The position numbers were made by a program, and so were the translations under genes. A DNA stretch of 64,000 nt, taken from Bolinopsis microptera. Taxonomy: Eukaryota; Ctenophora; Tentaculata; Lobata; Bolinopsidae. The number at the start of each line of letters is the position of its first letter. The stretch's first letter is position 1. The notes under the pieces were generated by a model. That model saw nothing but the letters and a program-made list of their open reading frames with translations, made no database searches and was not told the origin of the DNA. Positions 11,401-20,789 of this stretch are shown here, one piece after another. The DNA lies in NCBI RefSeq assembly GCF_026151205.1, contig NC_087073.1:7399001-7463000 (forward strand). The letters run 5' to 3'.

Positions 11401-11612
11401 GCAGCCACCGTGGAGAAACATTTCACTCTGGACCATTCTACCCTTGCTGATCAAGTATCAGCCCAGACCGACTTGAAATTGAATCTGGAAAATGAACTTC
11501 AGCTTTTGTTGTTGCAGCCGCCAGAAACGTCACAATCCGGATCATCCACCAAGGAACAAACCGTACTAAATCGGCAATATCGTACCCTGATTCTGAAAAC
11601 TGAACTCTAGCC
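11401..11612 (+). pseudogene. Reiterated GPCR C-terminal segment downstream of copy 1
   Basis: The segment from about 11513 to 11612 aligns with the receptor's own tail and stop (11258-11356): AGCCGCCA...GTCACA, GGAGCAAAACCG against GGAACAAACCG, and CTGAAAACTGAACTCTA at both ends. A second partial copy starts at 11401 (GCCACCGTGGAGAAA). They have diverged and lie after the native stop, so they are remnants of tandem duplication of the 3' end and not an extra exon as far as can be seen. The 11401 partial copy is also present after GPCR copy 2. Confidence 0.7.
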
Positions 11613-11639
11613 AGCAAATATATTTTATACAACCTATGA

Positions 11640-13990
11640 GTATTGCTGAAAGCACAGTGTAAGGCCTACACGGACCGCCTCTAACTAGCCAATCCCTGTT
11701 TACATGCCGTGTAGCAGGGGACTAGAAAGAGCTAAACTAGTAAGCGGGGCTATAAAACTGGTATCGGAAATAGACATTATAAGTCGCTGCACTTTTAGTA
11801 ATCATATGACAAGCTTACCATTTTGGTCTTAAGTTTAACTACTTTAATATCATATCTTGAAAGTGTATGTTATTGTCTGGGCATGCTATACCTATAATAC
11901 CTAATTATAAAAACGAATACCTTGTTAAGTTAATATAAATTCGCATCAAAACATTCAAAGTTAAATTATCTAGTCGCTGCTCACAGACACAGTGATACAT
12001 AACACAATTATTATTCCCTGGATTTCTTGCCGGTCTGCAGTTTGCATCAAGGGAAGACCGAAGAAAGCCTATGGTTTATATTTTTCGATGTTATCTTAAT
12101 TTTTAGAATGGTTTTTATTCTGAAGATTAATAATCATTTATTTCCGTAGCGTTTGTAATTTGTTTACGATTTAAAACTGAATAGTCTCAATAAAATATCC
12201 TTATCTGCATTTGCTGTACAATTAAGGTAGTAATTATTATGTATCATATTGCTAATATTAAATTTTTCTGCGAAAATAAATGATTGTTTTATTGTGTTTT
12301 TTTAGTTTTAACTTCTTAAACGGGAAAATTGTAACATGTTAAAACTATTATTTCCGTTTGTCTCGTTTCCTTAATTCTTTAATTACTCTGGTAGGACACA
12401 CACAGCCAAACAGCTCCAGAAACAGCTCAGGGATAAATGATAATTGACACATATTATACATTAAATATTAGGAGAGTTTTTCTGTTTTCATCTCGTCGAA
12501 TAAATTTAAAAAGTAATTTGTACGAACAATACATATACGGTTTACACGTGTTATGTAGTGTGTACTTTCACTACTGGTTTATAGTTCTATTTAAGCTGGA
12601 GCGTTAATATTTACTTGTTACTATTCAACATAATAAAGATCGGTGTGGGAGAAAGAGGACCAGAAAGTGCTGTTTCTTTACTTACACGCAGAACTAGAAG
12701 AAGTGTTTCAGTGGCTAGGAAAATGTAACTCTTTGTTTTAGAGAAGCTATGCACATTAATATTCATTGTAATCTGCACCAGATCACCAGCCGCAAGACTG
12801 AATCTTTTCTCCGCAGCACCGCAGTGAGCACTAATCAGGGTGCACTAAACAGTCGCCTGGTTCTACAGGTATTATGCTACTCTTTTAACGTGGTCTAATG
12901 ACAATCTCTGTGAGATTAGTTATTGAAATGAGCTCCGTTGTTACTAAACATAGATTTGGCAGCCTAGCAGAGCTCTTTGGCATGTATTTAGTACCCTTAA
13001 CGTGGTGTTTTTTAAGAACCTAAATATGGCGATTTTGAAAAAATATATTTCTATTTTTTTTCATCTTAACATTCAGTGATATTGAATTAGAATATTTTGA
13101 ACTAAGAATGAACCTACTGAACGACTATTGATGAGTGATGATTCTAAATGAGGGAAGAACAAAAAGTGAAGGGGTATAATAGTAAAAGGGGTATAATAGC
13201 AGACGGCCGTGTTTGCCAGCACTGTGATGGGAGATAAGAGAGAGAGACAGTTGAGACATGACGAAAGTCGGAAGATTTGTAAACAATAGCAACTGCAAAT
13301 TGCAATACTAAAGTTTATCGAGCAGTCGCGTATCAGTCTTCATCATGACTTATAATTGATTACTGGGCGGTACTCAGTCTGTTACTGTTAGTGTCACTCC
13401 AACACATCCTCATATGTTTATGAACACTAAGACTGGGGTCCCCAGGTAAATATCTAATTGGTTCTTCCACATACTCTTCATACATACGTCTTTGTTATTA
13501 TTATTAAGCTATTAATATTATATTGCCATTCAGCCTTATAATCTTTTATATGGGCTAGTCGGCTAGTCGAAAGTTCGAGTTATTCTTTTTTCCTATCGTA
13601 AGTTCGTTCGCCAATGGCTCACCGCTTCGCTGTTGAAACGTTCACACCACTTGTTGGAACAATCGGAGATTTTGAAAGCGGGGCTTGCCTTAAAACTTTA
13701 AAAATCGCTTAGTTACTTCATGAATAAATAAATTATTCTAACGGTTGACATCGGAAGTAGTTTGACATGAGCAACAAATATCTTATCGGACCTTACTTGG
13801 GCGTACTTAACTTTATATTTTGACAATTTAGGATTTTTGCTTTAATTTTTTGTGCTGAGAATGATGTACAGCATGTACTTGTTGTTGAACTAGTTTCAAG
13901 TATAGTTTTAATTATATAAAGCATCATAAAGCTCCTTTCCATTGCATATTAAGAGAGTAAAGTTATGTTACTTTGCTATTATATATACAG
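11640..13990. other. Region between GPCR copy 1 and the retrotransposon
   Basis: No gene. About 11770-12300 is homologous, with rearrangement, to about 18945-19290 downstream of GPCR copy 2 (shared GCTGCACTTTTAGTAAT, TTATCCTTATCTGCA). AATAAA-type polyadenylation hexamers occur near 12190 and 12275. A short direct repeat (AAGGGGTATAATAG) is at about 13169-13198. Confidence 0.6.
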
Positions 13991-13996
13991 GCTGAC

Positions 13997-16900
13997 ATGA
14001 AAATAATTTATATTTGTCATGTGGACCCGGAGAAGGGGAGAGCACTCCCATGCAACTTTATCAAACACAGCATTAATGTGGGAACGTGGAATGTGTTATC
14101 ATTGGAGAGCAGCTCCTCAAAGCTGTATGAATTGTCACAGAATATGTCAGCATATAAAATGGATGTCTTGGGGCTGACAGAGACGCACAGACCCGGCACT
14201 GGTGAGGTTACCTTGGATGATGGGTCCCTCTTTATTAACTCAGGAAGAAGTGATGGGTACAGACGACAAGGGGTAGGTTTAGTCCTCTCGAAGAAGACTA
14301 AAAATTCATTGATTTCATACAGTCCGATATCAGAACGTATTCTTGCAGCGAGGCTGCACAGTCGACATATCAACATTTCGATTGTGATAGCTTATGCTCC
14401 AACTGAGGATGCAGCAGTCGGGGTAAAGGACGACTTTTATCAGCAACTATCTGGGGCATTTGATGAACTACCAGCTCATGACGTGAAGTTTTTACTTGGA
14501 GATCTAAATGCTCGCATTGGCCAAGATAACTCAGCTTGGTCCGGTGTGATTGGTAAGCATTCCCTTCACGTTTCATCAAATGACAACGGCCTTCGACTAT
14601 TAGATTTCTGTGCATTACATCAGCTGACAATCGGTGGGACGCTTTTCCAGCATCGTGATATTCATAAAGGAAGTTGGAAGTCTCCTGATGGCCGCACAGT
14701 AAATCAGATTGACCATGTCTGTATTTCTACCAAGTGGAGTCACTCTCTACTTGACGTAAGATCATGCAGGGGTGCAGACATTGGCTCCGATCATTATTTG
14801 GTTCGAGGTCAATTTAGAGTCAAACTTATGGCAGTTCAAAAACTGAACGCCTCTCGTAGGATATCTCCAGCAATTGAGAATCTTAGAGATCAGTCCAAGG
14901 TTGAAGAGTACTGCATTGCTCTTCAAAATCGTTTTAGCTGCCTACCAATGGAGGAGAATCTTGATGGAGAATGGACATTAGTTAAGGATACTATTAAAGA
15001 AGTGTCTATGGAGGTACTGGGTGAGCGCCCCCGGCGTAGAAAGCAGCAGCATTTGTCTCAGGAGACAAAAAACCTTATTGCCGAACGCAGTAAGATTAAA
15101 CAGATGGCGCCTAGTGACAACAACAATAGGAGCGAGTATTCTCGGGCCAACAAACTTGTCAAAAAGAGCTGCAGGAAAGACGACGAGAATTGGGCTCTTA
15201 GAGTTGCAGCAGATCTGGAAACAGCTGCTGTCCATGGCCGGCAAAGGGAAGTCTGGCAACGGATAAAAACACTGTCCGGTAAGAAGAATCGAAAATCAAC
15301 TGCTGTAAGAGACAAATCCGGGAAGTTGATTGCTGATCCCTCTGCTCAGAGAGAGAGATGGGGAGAACATTTTTCGGAGCTATTAAACCCTCCTCCCACG
15401 AATGCGGATCTGTCTGACCTGGACCATCTTGAAGTGGTCCCATGCTTTCCTTATCTTGGTGATGGTGATGGTCCCCCCACTAGACTTGAGATTTTAAACT
15501 GTCTCAAAAAATTGAAGAACCACAAAAGTGCTGGGATCGACGAAATCTCTAATGAGCAGTTAAAGTATGGGGCAAGTGGTCTTGTGGATAGGATGGAGAA
15601 ATTGTTCTCTAAAGTTTGGAATTCAGAAGCAGTGCCTGACGACTGGTTGAAAGGCATCGTGATAATTGTACCAAAGAAGGGTGATACCTCTCATTGCTCC
15701 AATAATAGGGGGATCACTCTAAGATCTACAGCATCTAAACTGTATCAAATCATCATATTACAACGCATGAGTGACGGTTTAGAAAGTTTGCTACGAGACA
15801 ATCAGTGTGGGTTTAGAAAGAACAGATCATGCATTGATCAGATTTATTCACTCCGCACTATTATACATAACTGCATTGAATATAATCTCCCCCTGTATGT
15901 AAATTTTGTGGACTTCAAGGCAGCTTTTGATTCCATCGACAGGAATTATATTTGGAAAGCTTTCAGTCATTACGGCCTGCCATGTAAATACATTCGAATA
16001 ATACAGGCATTCTTTAATGGAACTGTTAGTGCTGTTAGACACAATGGTGAACTATCAGAATGGTTTGAAGTAAGTTCAGGCAGTGGCCAAGGAGACATTC
16101 AGGGTCCTCCACTTTTTAATGTCTGCCTCAATGTGGCTGCTGAGAGAACAGAAAGCAACAAAGTGGTGTCCCACGGAGCGGTTCTTCAAAGATCTATCAG
16201 TCCGCTTGTTGATGATATCACTGTGTTAGATACAGATTATGCAGATGACATGGCTGTACTGGATAACAGCGAGGAAGGTCTTCAAGAAACAACTGACCTT
16301 TTGTGTATGTATGGTGCCCAGGGAGGTCTCAGAATCAATGGTAAAAAGACTGAGGCTATGGTCATTGGTAAAACAACCTCTCAACGGCCATACACGAAAG
16401 AAGCCACAGTGAACATCACTGTTGAAGACACGCCAGTGCAGCAAGTTAGTGACTTTACGTACTTAGGTACAATTATTTCCAGCGACGGTACTATCGACCG
16501 TGAGCTGTCAGCGAGGATTCAGAAAGCTTCCGGAGCCTTCAATCAACTGAGTAATATATGGAAAAACCGCAACATCCAGTCTTATACAAAGATCAGGATT
16601 TATAAGGCAGCGGTTTTGACAATATTGCTATATGGTAGTGAGGTTTGGAACACAACCAAAAAGCAGCTACATCGCTTTGAGGTGTTCCATCAGCGTTGCT
16701 TGAGGAGAATACTTAGGATAAGATGGCTCGATCGGGTTAGAAACACTGAAGTGCTGGAGCGTGCAAAGATAAATCCAGTAGAGACGTACATAGGAGCAAA
16801 CCGCCTGCGTTGGTTTGGCCATGTCACCAGAATGCCAGACACTAGGCTTCCTAAGTACCTGCTTAACTGGACCCCTGCCCATGGGAGAAGATCTAGGGGC

Positions 16901-17071
16901 CGTCCAAGAAAGAACTGGAGGAAATGTTTGCTGGAAGATGCTGCAGCGTTTACAGGAAACACTGACATAGACCTAGAAGGAGCGAGCGAGATGGCTAGTG
17001 ACCGCAAACTTTGGAGGGAGATGATACGTCACAAACGGGAGTTCATTGGTGCAGGCCACTCGAATGATTGA
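13997..17071 (+). CDS. Endonuclease-reverse transcriptase polyprotein of the non-LTR element
   Basis: A single open frame of about 1,020 codons. N-terminal APE-type endonuclease: GTWNV at 14081, LTETHR, GDLNARIG, IDHV and SDHYLV. A basic linker follows, then the reverse transcriptase: GFRKNRSCIDQI near 15807, catalytic FVDFKAAFDS near 15906, GSGQGDIQGPPLF near 16077 and YADD at 16238-16249. The C-terminal part (GSEVWN, RLRWFGHV, GRRSRGRPRKNW) is typical of endonucleases of the kind often annotated as craniofacial development protein 2-like. No gag-like ORF, RNase H or LTR is present. The first in-frame ATG (13997) lies in host DNA homologous to the GPCR-1 leader, and the first 10 residues (MKIIYICHVD) are host-derived. 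Function: target-primed retrotransposition. Confidence 0.93.
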   Translation: MKIIYICHVDPEKGRALPCNFIKHSINVGTWNVLSLESSSSKLYELSQNMSAYKMDVLGLTETHRPGTGEVTLDDGSLFINSGRSDGYRRQGVGLVLSKKTKNSLISYSPISERILAARLHSRHINISIVIAYAPTEDAAVGVKDDFYQQLSGAFDELPAHDVKFLLGDLNARIGQDNSAWSGVIGKHSLHVSSNDNGLRLLDFCALHQLTIGGTLFQHRDIHKGSWKSPDGRTVNQIDHVCISTKWSHSLLDVRSCRGADIGSDHYLVRGQFRVKLMAVQKLNASRRISPAIENLRDQSKVEEYCIALQNRFSCLPMEENLDGEWTLVKDTIKEVSMEVLGERPRRRKQQHLSQETKNLIAERSKIKQMAPSDNNNRSEYSRANKLVKKSCRKDDENWALRVAADLETAAVHGRQREVWQRIKTLSGKKNRKSTAVRDKSGKLIADPSAQRERWGEHFSELLNPPPTNADLSDLDHLEVVPCFPYLGDGDGPPTRLEILNCLKKLKNHKSAGIDEISNEQLKYGASGLVDRMEKLFSKVWNSEAVPDDWLKGIVIIVPKKGDTSHCSNNRGITLRSTASKLYQIIILQRMSDGLESLLRDNQCGFRKNRSCIDQIYSLRTIIHNCIEYNLPLYVNFVDFKAAFDSIDRNYIWKAFSHYGLPCKYIRIIQAFFNGTVSAVRHNGELSEWFEVSSGSGQGDIQGPPLFNVCLNVAAERTESNKVVSHGAVLQRSISPLVDDITVLDTDYADDMAVLDNSEEGLQETTDLLCMYGAQGGLRINGKKTEAMVIGKTTSQRPYTKEATVNITVEDTPVQQVSDFTYLGTIISSDGTIDRELSARIQKASGAFNQLSNIWKNRNIQSYTKIRIYKAAVLTILLYGSEVWNTTKKQLHRFEVFHQRCLRRILRIRWLDRVRNTEVLERAKINPVETYIGANRLRWFGHVTRMPDTRLPKYLLNWTPAHGRRSRGRPRKNWRKCLLEDAAAFTGNTDIDLEGASEMASDRKLWREMIRHKREFIGAGHSND

Positions 17072-17110
17072 GGAGACCTAATCAAGTACAAGTAAGTACA
17101 AGTACATTTA
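14027..17110 (+). mobile_element. Non-LTR retrotransposon (APE endonuclease + RT), RTE-like, inserted in the leader of GPCR copy 2
   Basis: The boundaries come from comparison with GPCR copy 1. The copy-1 leader reads TTTGACATGTAGGAC then ATCATGGACG. At copy 2 the leader is cut after CATGTGGAC (14026) and resumes with GGACGATTATGAACG at 17111. GGAC is thus a short candidate target-site duplication. The 3' end is a short repeat tail of CAAGTA/AAGTA units (about 17085-17107), as in RTE-type elements that end in simple repeats instead of poly(A). About 3.08 kb long. The reading frame has no internal stop, so the insertion may be recent. The 5' end lacks its own start codon and is probably truncated or nearly so. 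Confidence 0.88.
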
Positions 17111-17118
17111 GGACGATT

Positions 17119-18042
17119 ATGAACGCAGGACAAGTTCTTAAAGTAGTCACCAGTAGTTTGGTTGGAATTGTGGGAACTTCCGCAAACCTTGTGTCTCTTA
17201 CCTACTTCTTCAAGCACGACAGAACCACCATGGGATCCAGACTACTCATTTTACTCAACTCATTTGATCTCTTGGTTTGCATCTCGGCTATCTGTGTTAA
17301 TGTGTTTTACAATTTGGGCATTCATGCGAGCAATGTCGAAACTCTTTATATGGCTGAGGACACTTTCAAAGTGATGTTCAGAGTTTTTACGCAATGTACT
17401 GGGTTTACAACTTGCTTGCTGACTATCACAAGGTCCATTAGTTTAGTCAAGCCTTTCTACCAGATTAACCAATTTAGAGTCGCAATTGCCTCACTTGTAC
17501 ACGCTACCATCATAGCTGTGATGGAGATCTTGCTGTTAATTCTTGCTGAGACAGAAAGTGTGCCATCGGATATCTATTTGAAAGCATGGTATATCGTGCT
17601 TATCGTGGAATTGGTCGATCTGATTCTAATATTTCTTTTGGTTGTTATCTCAAACATTTTCTCTGTAGCGAGTCTTCGAAAGAGTCAAAGCATTGCTGTA
17701 AATAACCATACTATTGCAAAACAAGCTACATTAACAGTATTCATCCTATCAACGCTTTTTTGTTCTCTTAACCTTGCTTTTATAGTAATATTGCTCTGTA
17801 CCTCTATTAAAGTATCTACACCCCCGACTGTATCTTGGATTGCGATGTGGCTGGCACTGCCTCTCAACTCAGCATTAAATCCATTAGTTTACATTTGGAG
17901 GAAGGAACCTTTGCGGAGGTACTTGATGGACAAAATCAAATATTGTTCTGGTAGCCGCAACGTGGAGAAAGGTCACACTCTGGGTTCAAGGAGCAAAACC
18001 GCACAAAATCATACAGTATCATACCTTGAGTCTGAGATCTGA
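17119..18042 (+). CDS. Rhodopsin-like (class A) GPCR, single exon, copy 2
   Basis: 307-residue paralogue of the receptor at 10424, with the same TM layout and the same oddities (TRS for DRY, NPLVY, no CWxP). The TM segments and cytoplasmic loops are close to identical. Differences cluster in extracellular loop 1 (NLGIHASNVETLYMAED against FLPSNASNLKTFDITEN) and loop 2 (AETESVPSDIYLK against RLTRSVPRDIFRK). I chose the ATG at 17119 because it aligns with the copy-1 start. The frame is open further upstream only through retrotransposon sequence. The element's 3' tail lies 8 bp upstream, so the native promoter and leader of this copy have been displaced by 3.1 kb. Intact coding frame. Confidence 0.92.
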   Translation: MNAGQVLKVVTSSLVGIVGTSANLVSLTYFFKHDRTTMGSRLLILLNSFDLLVCISAICVNVFYNLGIHASNVETLYMAEDTFKVMFRVFTQCTGFTTCLLTITRSISLVKPFYQINQFRVAIASLVHATIIAVMEILLLILAETESVPSDIYLKAWYIVLIVELVDLILIFLLVVISNIFSVASLRKSQSIAVNNHTIAKQATLTVFILSTLFCSLNLAFIVILLCTSIKVSTPPTVSWIAMWLALPLNSALNPLVYIWRKEPLRRYLMDKIKYCSGSRNVEKGHTLGSRSKTAQNHTVSYLESEI

Positions 18043-19300
18043 ACTCTGACAAACGAACACATTTCATATTATCTTTGAAATTGGCAGCCACCGCGGTGGA
18101 GAAACATTTCACTCTGGACCATTCTATCCTTGCTGATCAAGTATCAGCCGAGACCGACTTGAAATTGAATCTGGAAACTGCACTTCAGCTTTTGGGATAA
18201 ACGTTTGGGTATACCCATATCTTAATATAAAAACGAATGCCCATCTAACCTCCCCAACGCTAAAGTTACATAGGTACGGAGTAACGGCGGTCACTCGCTC
18301 TCAGTGCTTCAGCGAAAGGTCTTGTCGCTGCTAACAATGATGCTGGACTTCGTTTTTAGTATCCACTCTCCCCTGAAAGGCGTGCGGGACGCAGGTTCAC
18401 ATCAAGTGAAGGATGCTGCAGTGAACTAAATGTTTTGAGTTTTTTCAAAAAATTTTAAAGAGAGGCTGGGCCTGGTTGGCACTTTGCCCACGAGAGGATA
18501 GCATATGGATGCTTTGCCTACCTCTGGGGTATGGCAGTCCTGTGGGAGGATGCCAGTGGAATCAAATGTTTTGATGTTATCTTAGTGTTTAGAATGGTTG
18601 GAGTGTTTAGAATGGTTATACATCTAATTATAGTGAATAAAAACTAATTTCTTTAGCGTTACGTAAATTTTACTCTATTGTGTGGTTTTTTTATGGAATT
18701 AAAATAGTATTTTTGTTGGATTATCTTTTAGCCTCTCAAAAATTAAACTTCTGTCCCCTGTTAACTGAATTGCACGAATATTGATAAGCATCTCACAACC
18801 GGTGAACCTGATAACAGAAAAATAGAAAGTATAAACCATGTGTTCCACATAATAAGAAGATACGAGGTTAGAGAATTGTCTAAACTTTATTTTGACACGT
18901 AAAAGTCTAGTAGTAGTAGGGCTGAGAGTTTTTTGGCGAAGAAATAGAGATTAATTGCTGCACTTTTAGTAATTATATGATGTATGACGAGGCCGCCATC
19001 TAAATTTTAAGTTTAGCGAACCACTATGAATTTAATATAATATCTTGAAATTGCTTTCTGGTTCACAATTCACATCATGGGGAAGTATGCCCAATTCCAT
19101 GATTTTTATTTTTTGACGTTATCTTAATTTTTTTACTGGTTTTCATTTTGAAAATTAATAATAGTTCATTTCTGTAGTATTTGTAATTTGTGTGCGATTT
19201 AAAATTAAACAGTTTCAATAAGTTATCCTTATCTGCACTTGATGTACAACTAATCTGGTACTTAATATGTATTATATTGCCAGTGTTCAATTTGTCTTCA
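18043..19300 (+). repeat. Downstream part of the GPCR segmental duplication, rearranged
   Basis: 18045-18195 matches 11355-11510 (CACATTTCATA, GGAGAAACATTTCACTCTGG, GACCGACTTGAAATTGAATC). 18945-19290 matches 11770-12260. 18565-18660 is a further partial copy of the segment containing GATGTTATCTTA and TTTAGAATGGTT. No coding region; AATAAA-like hexamers are present near 18640. Confidence 0.75.
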
Positions 19301-20290
19301 AAGATGAGTGATTGTTTCATTGTGGTATTAAGTTTTAACCTCATAAACGGGGAAATTATAACCTGTGTGAAACTATTAGTATTATGCTCGTTCATTTCGT
19401 TATGTCATACTCATAGGTCAAGTTCAACTCATATCCTCTACTTTGCAGTAGGATTGCAGTATAGTATATAGGATTGCAAGTGGTAAAAAGAATTGCTAGA
19501 TTTTAGAACTATACTAATTTCTCAAGTCTTGTAAGTTATACAGGTACAAATCTTCTTCCCAAAGAAATAAATTCCATTTCTACTTTGGACCTGTAAAAAT
19601 CGTCCCTGGCTAAATTCCTTAAAGAATTCCCCGACACGCCCCCTACTAAAGGATACACCGCTACTAATAAAGTAATAACTATTCACTCTTGGAATGGTAT
19701 TTACTAAAAGACCCCAGTGGAGTGATTATAGGAGGACGTACCTGATACTGTTGTTCTGGAGCGATCCCAGCCAAACCTACTCAAAGTACTCAAAGTAATG
19801 TATATGGTATAATTGGCGAGTTGGACCGCGTGCCATGTACAATGTACATTGTACTTAATATGTATATTGTACTCATCTGTTGAACAGATAACAAGGCGAG
19901 GACATGGACAGATGTTGTTGTTCTGTGAACTGTGTGGTGCGCTTATAGCTATAGCTGTCGTGCGCTTATAGTTATAGCTGCGAGTTTGTATTCTCCTTTT
20001 AACCGTTCTGATATCATTCTTATATTAAGCATTTTTAGGTCTGCATAAGACCCTATATAACACGATCAACAATCCTGTGATATTTTTACTCATGTAGGTA
20101 ATGCAATCTAATGAATTAACATAACATAGGCGCAGCGACATTCAGCCTGACTTTGAATCACTTCATCGTCCATGGCTCATGCTATCGTTATAATTATAAC
20201 TAATTTGTAAACCTCGCTTCTAACGAGATTAATAATTAATTTCTAATCGATACAATACGTTTAATTTTACTAAACTAGACTGGACCTTGC
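19300..20290. other. Intergenic, no supported gene
   Basis: Nothing recognisable as a gene. There is a perfect palindrome TACAATGTACATTGTA at about 19847-19862 and a short duplication (GCGCTTATAGCTATAGCTG-like) at about 19938-19975. Confidence 0.5.
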
Positions 20291-20299
20291 TTTTAGTTT

Positions 20300-20789
20300 T
20301 AATTAGTCACGCCTAAAACTCTTACCCGGCAACCACTCATTATATAATGTTTTCTGCGCAAATAAGGGTAATCGTTCAGCCCCTTTATGGCAAAGTGACT
20401 TTGTTGAACGAAGAAGCATAATACTCATATCTACCGTTCATTCTCTGTTCATTGTTTGAAAGTTTATTTTGTTGTCAATTTTCATAATTTAATAAAATTC
20501 CCGTTAAATTTTATGTTTTTTATATTCTTTCGAAATTGTTTCCAATTCACTCCAACGATAATTCTTTTAATTGTATAAGGGAACAGGATTAAAATATTTT
20601 GTGACATTAGCCTCGGCAGTCGGCTCACATTTAAATTAACTAATTAGGTCAAGAGGTCGAATTTAGACTGGATTTTGTTGGGGATAGGCGAATTGTTAAA
20701 TTTGAGAGACAATTATTTTATACTCACCAACGTTATGCATGTTCGAAATAATTGTCACATTCCAATCACCCCTTAACATTTGTCAGATA
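20300..20789 (+). repeat. Duplicated 5' region of the NERD-helicase family, copy A
   Basis: Matches 26895-27391 (CGCCTAAAACTCTTACCCGG, AACCACTCATTATATAAT, TACCGTTCATTCTCTGTTC), so both helicase copies carry the same about 500 bp upstream, presumably including the promoter. Conservation of a non-coding flank argues for DNA-level duplication and against retroposition. Confidence 0.8.

Noticed and set aside
13973-13996. Upstream extension of the endonuclease-RT frame
   Set aside because: It depends on a TTG start in host DNA; the first ATG is at 13997.
17068-17118. N-terminal extension of GPCR copy 2
   Set aside because: It is retrotransposon 3' sequence and starts with TTG; copy 1 has no such extension.
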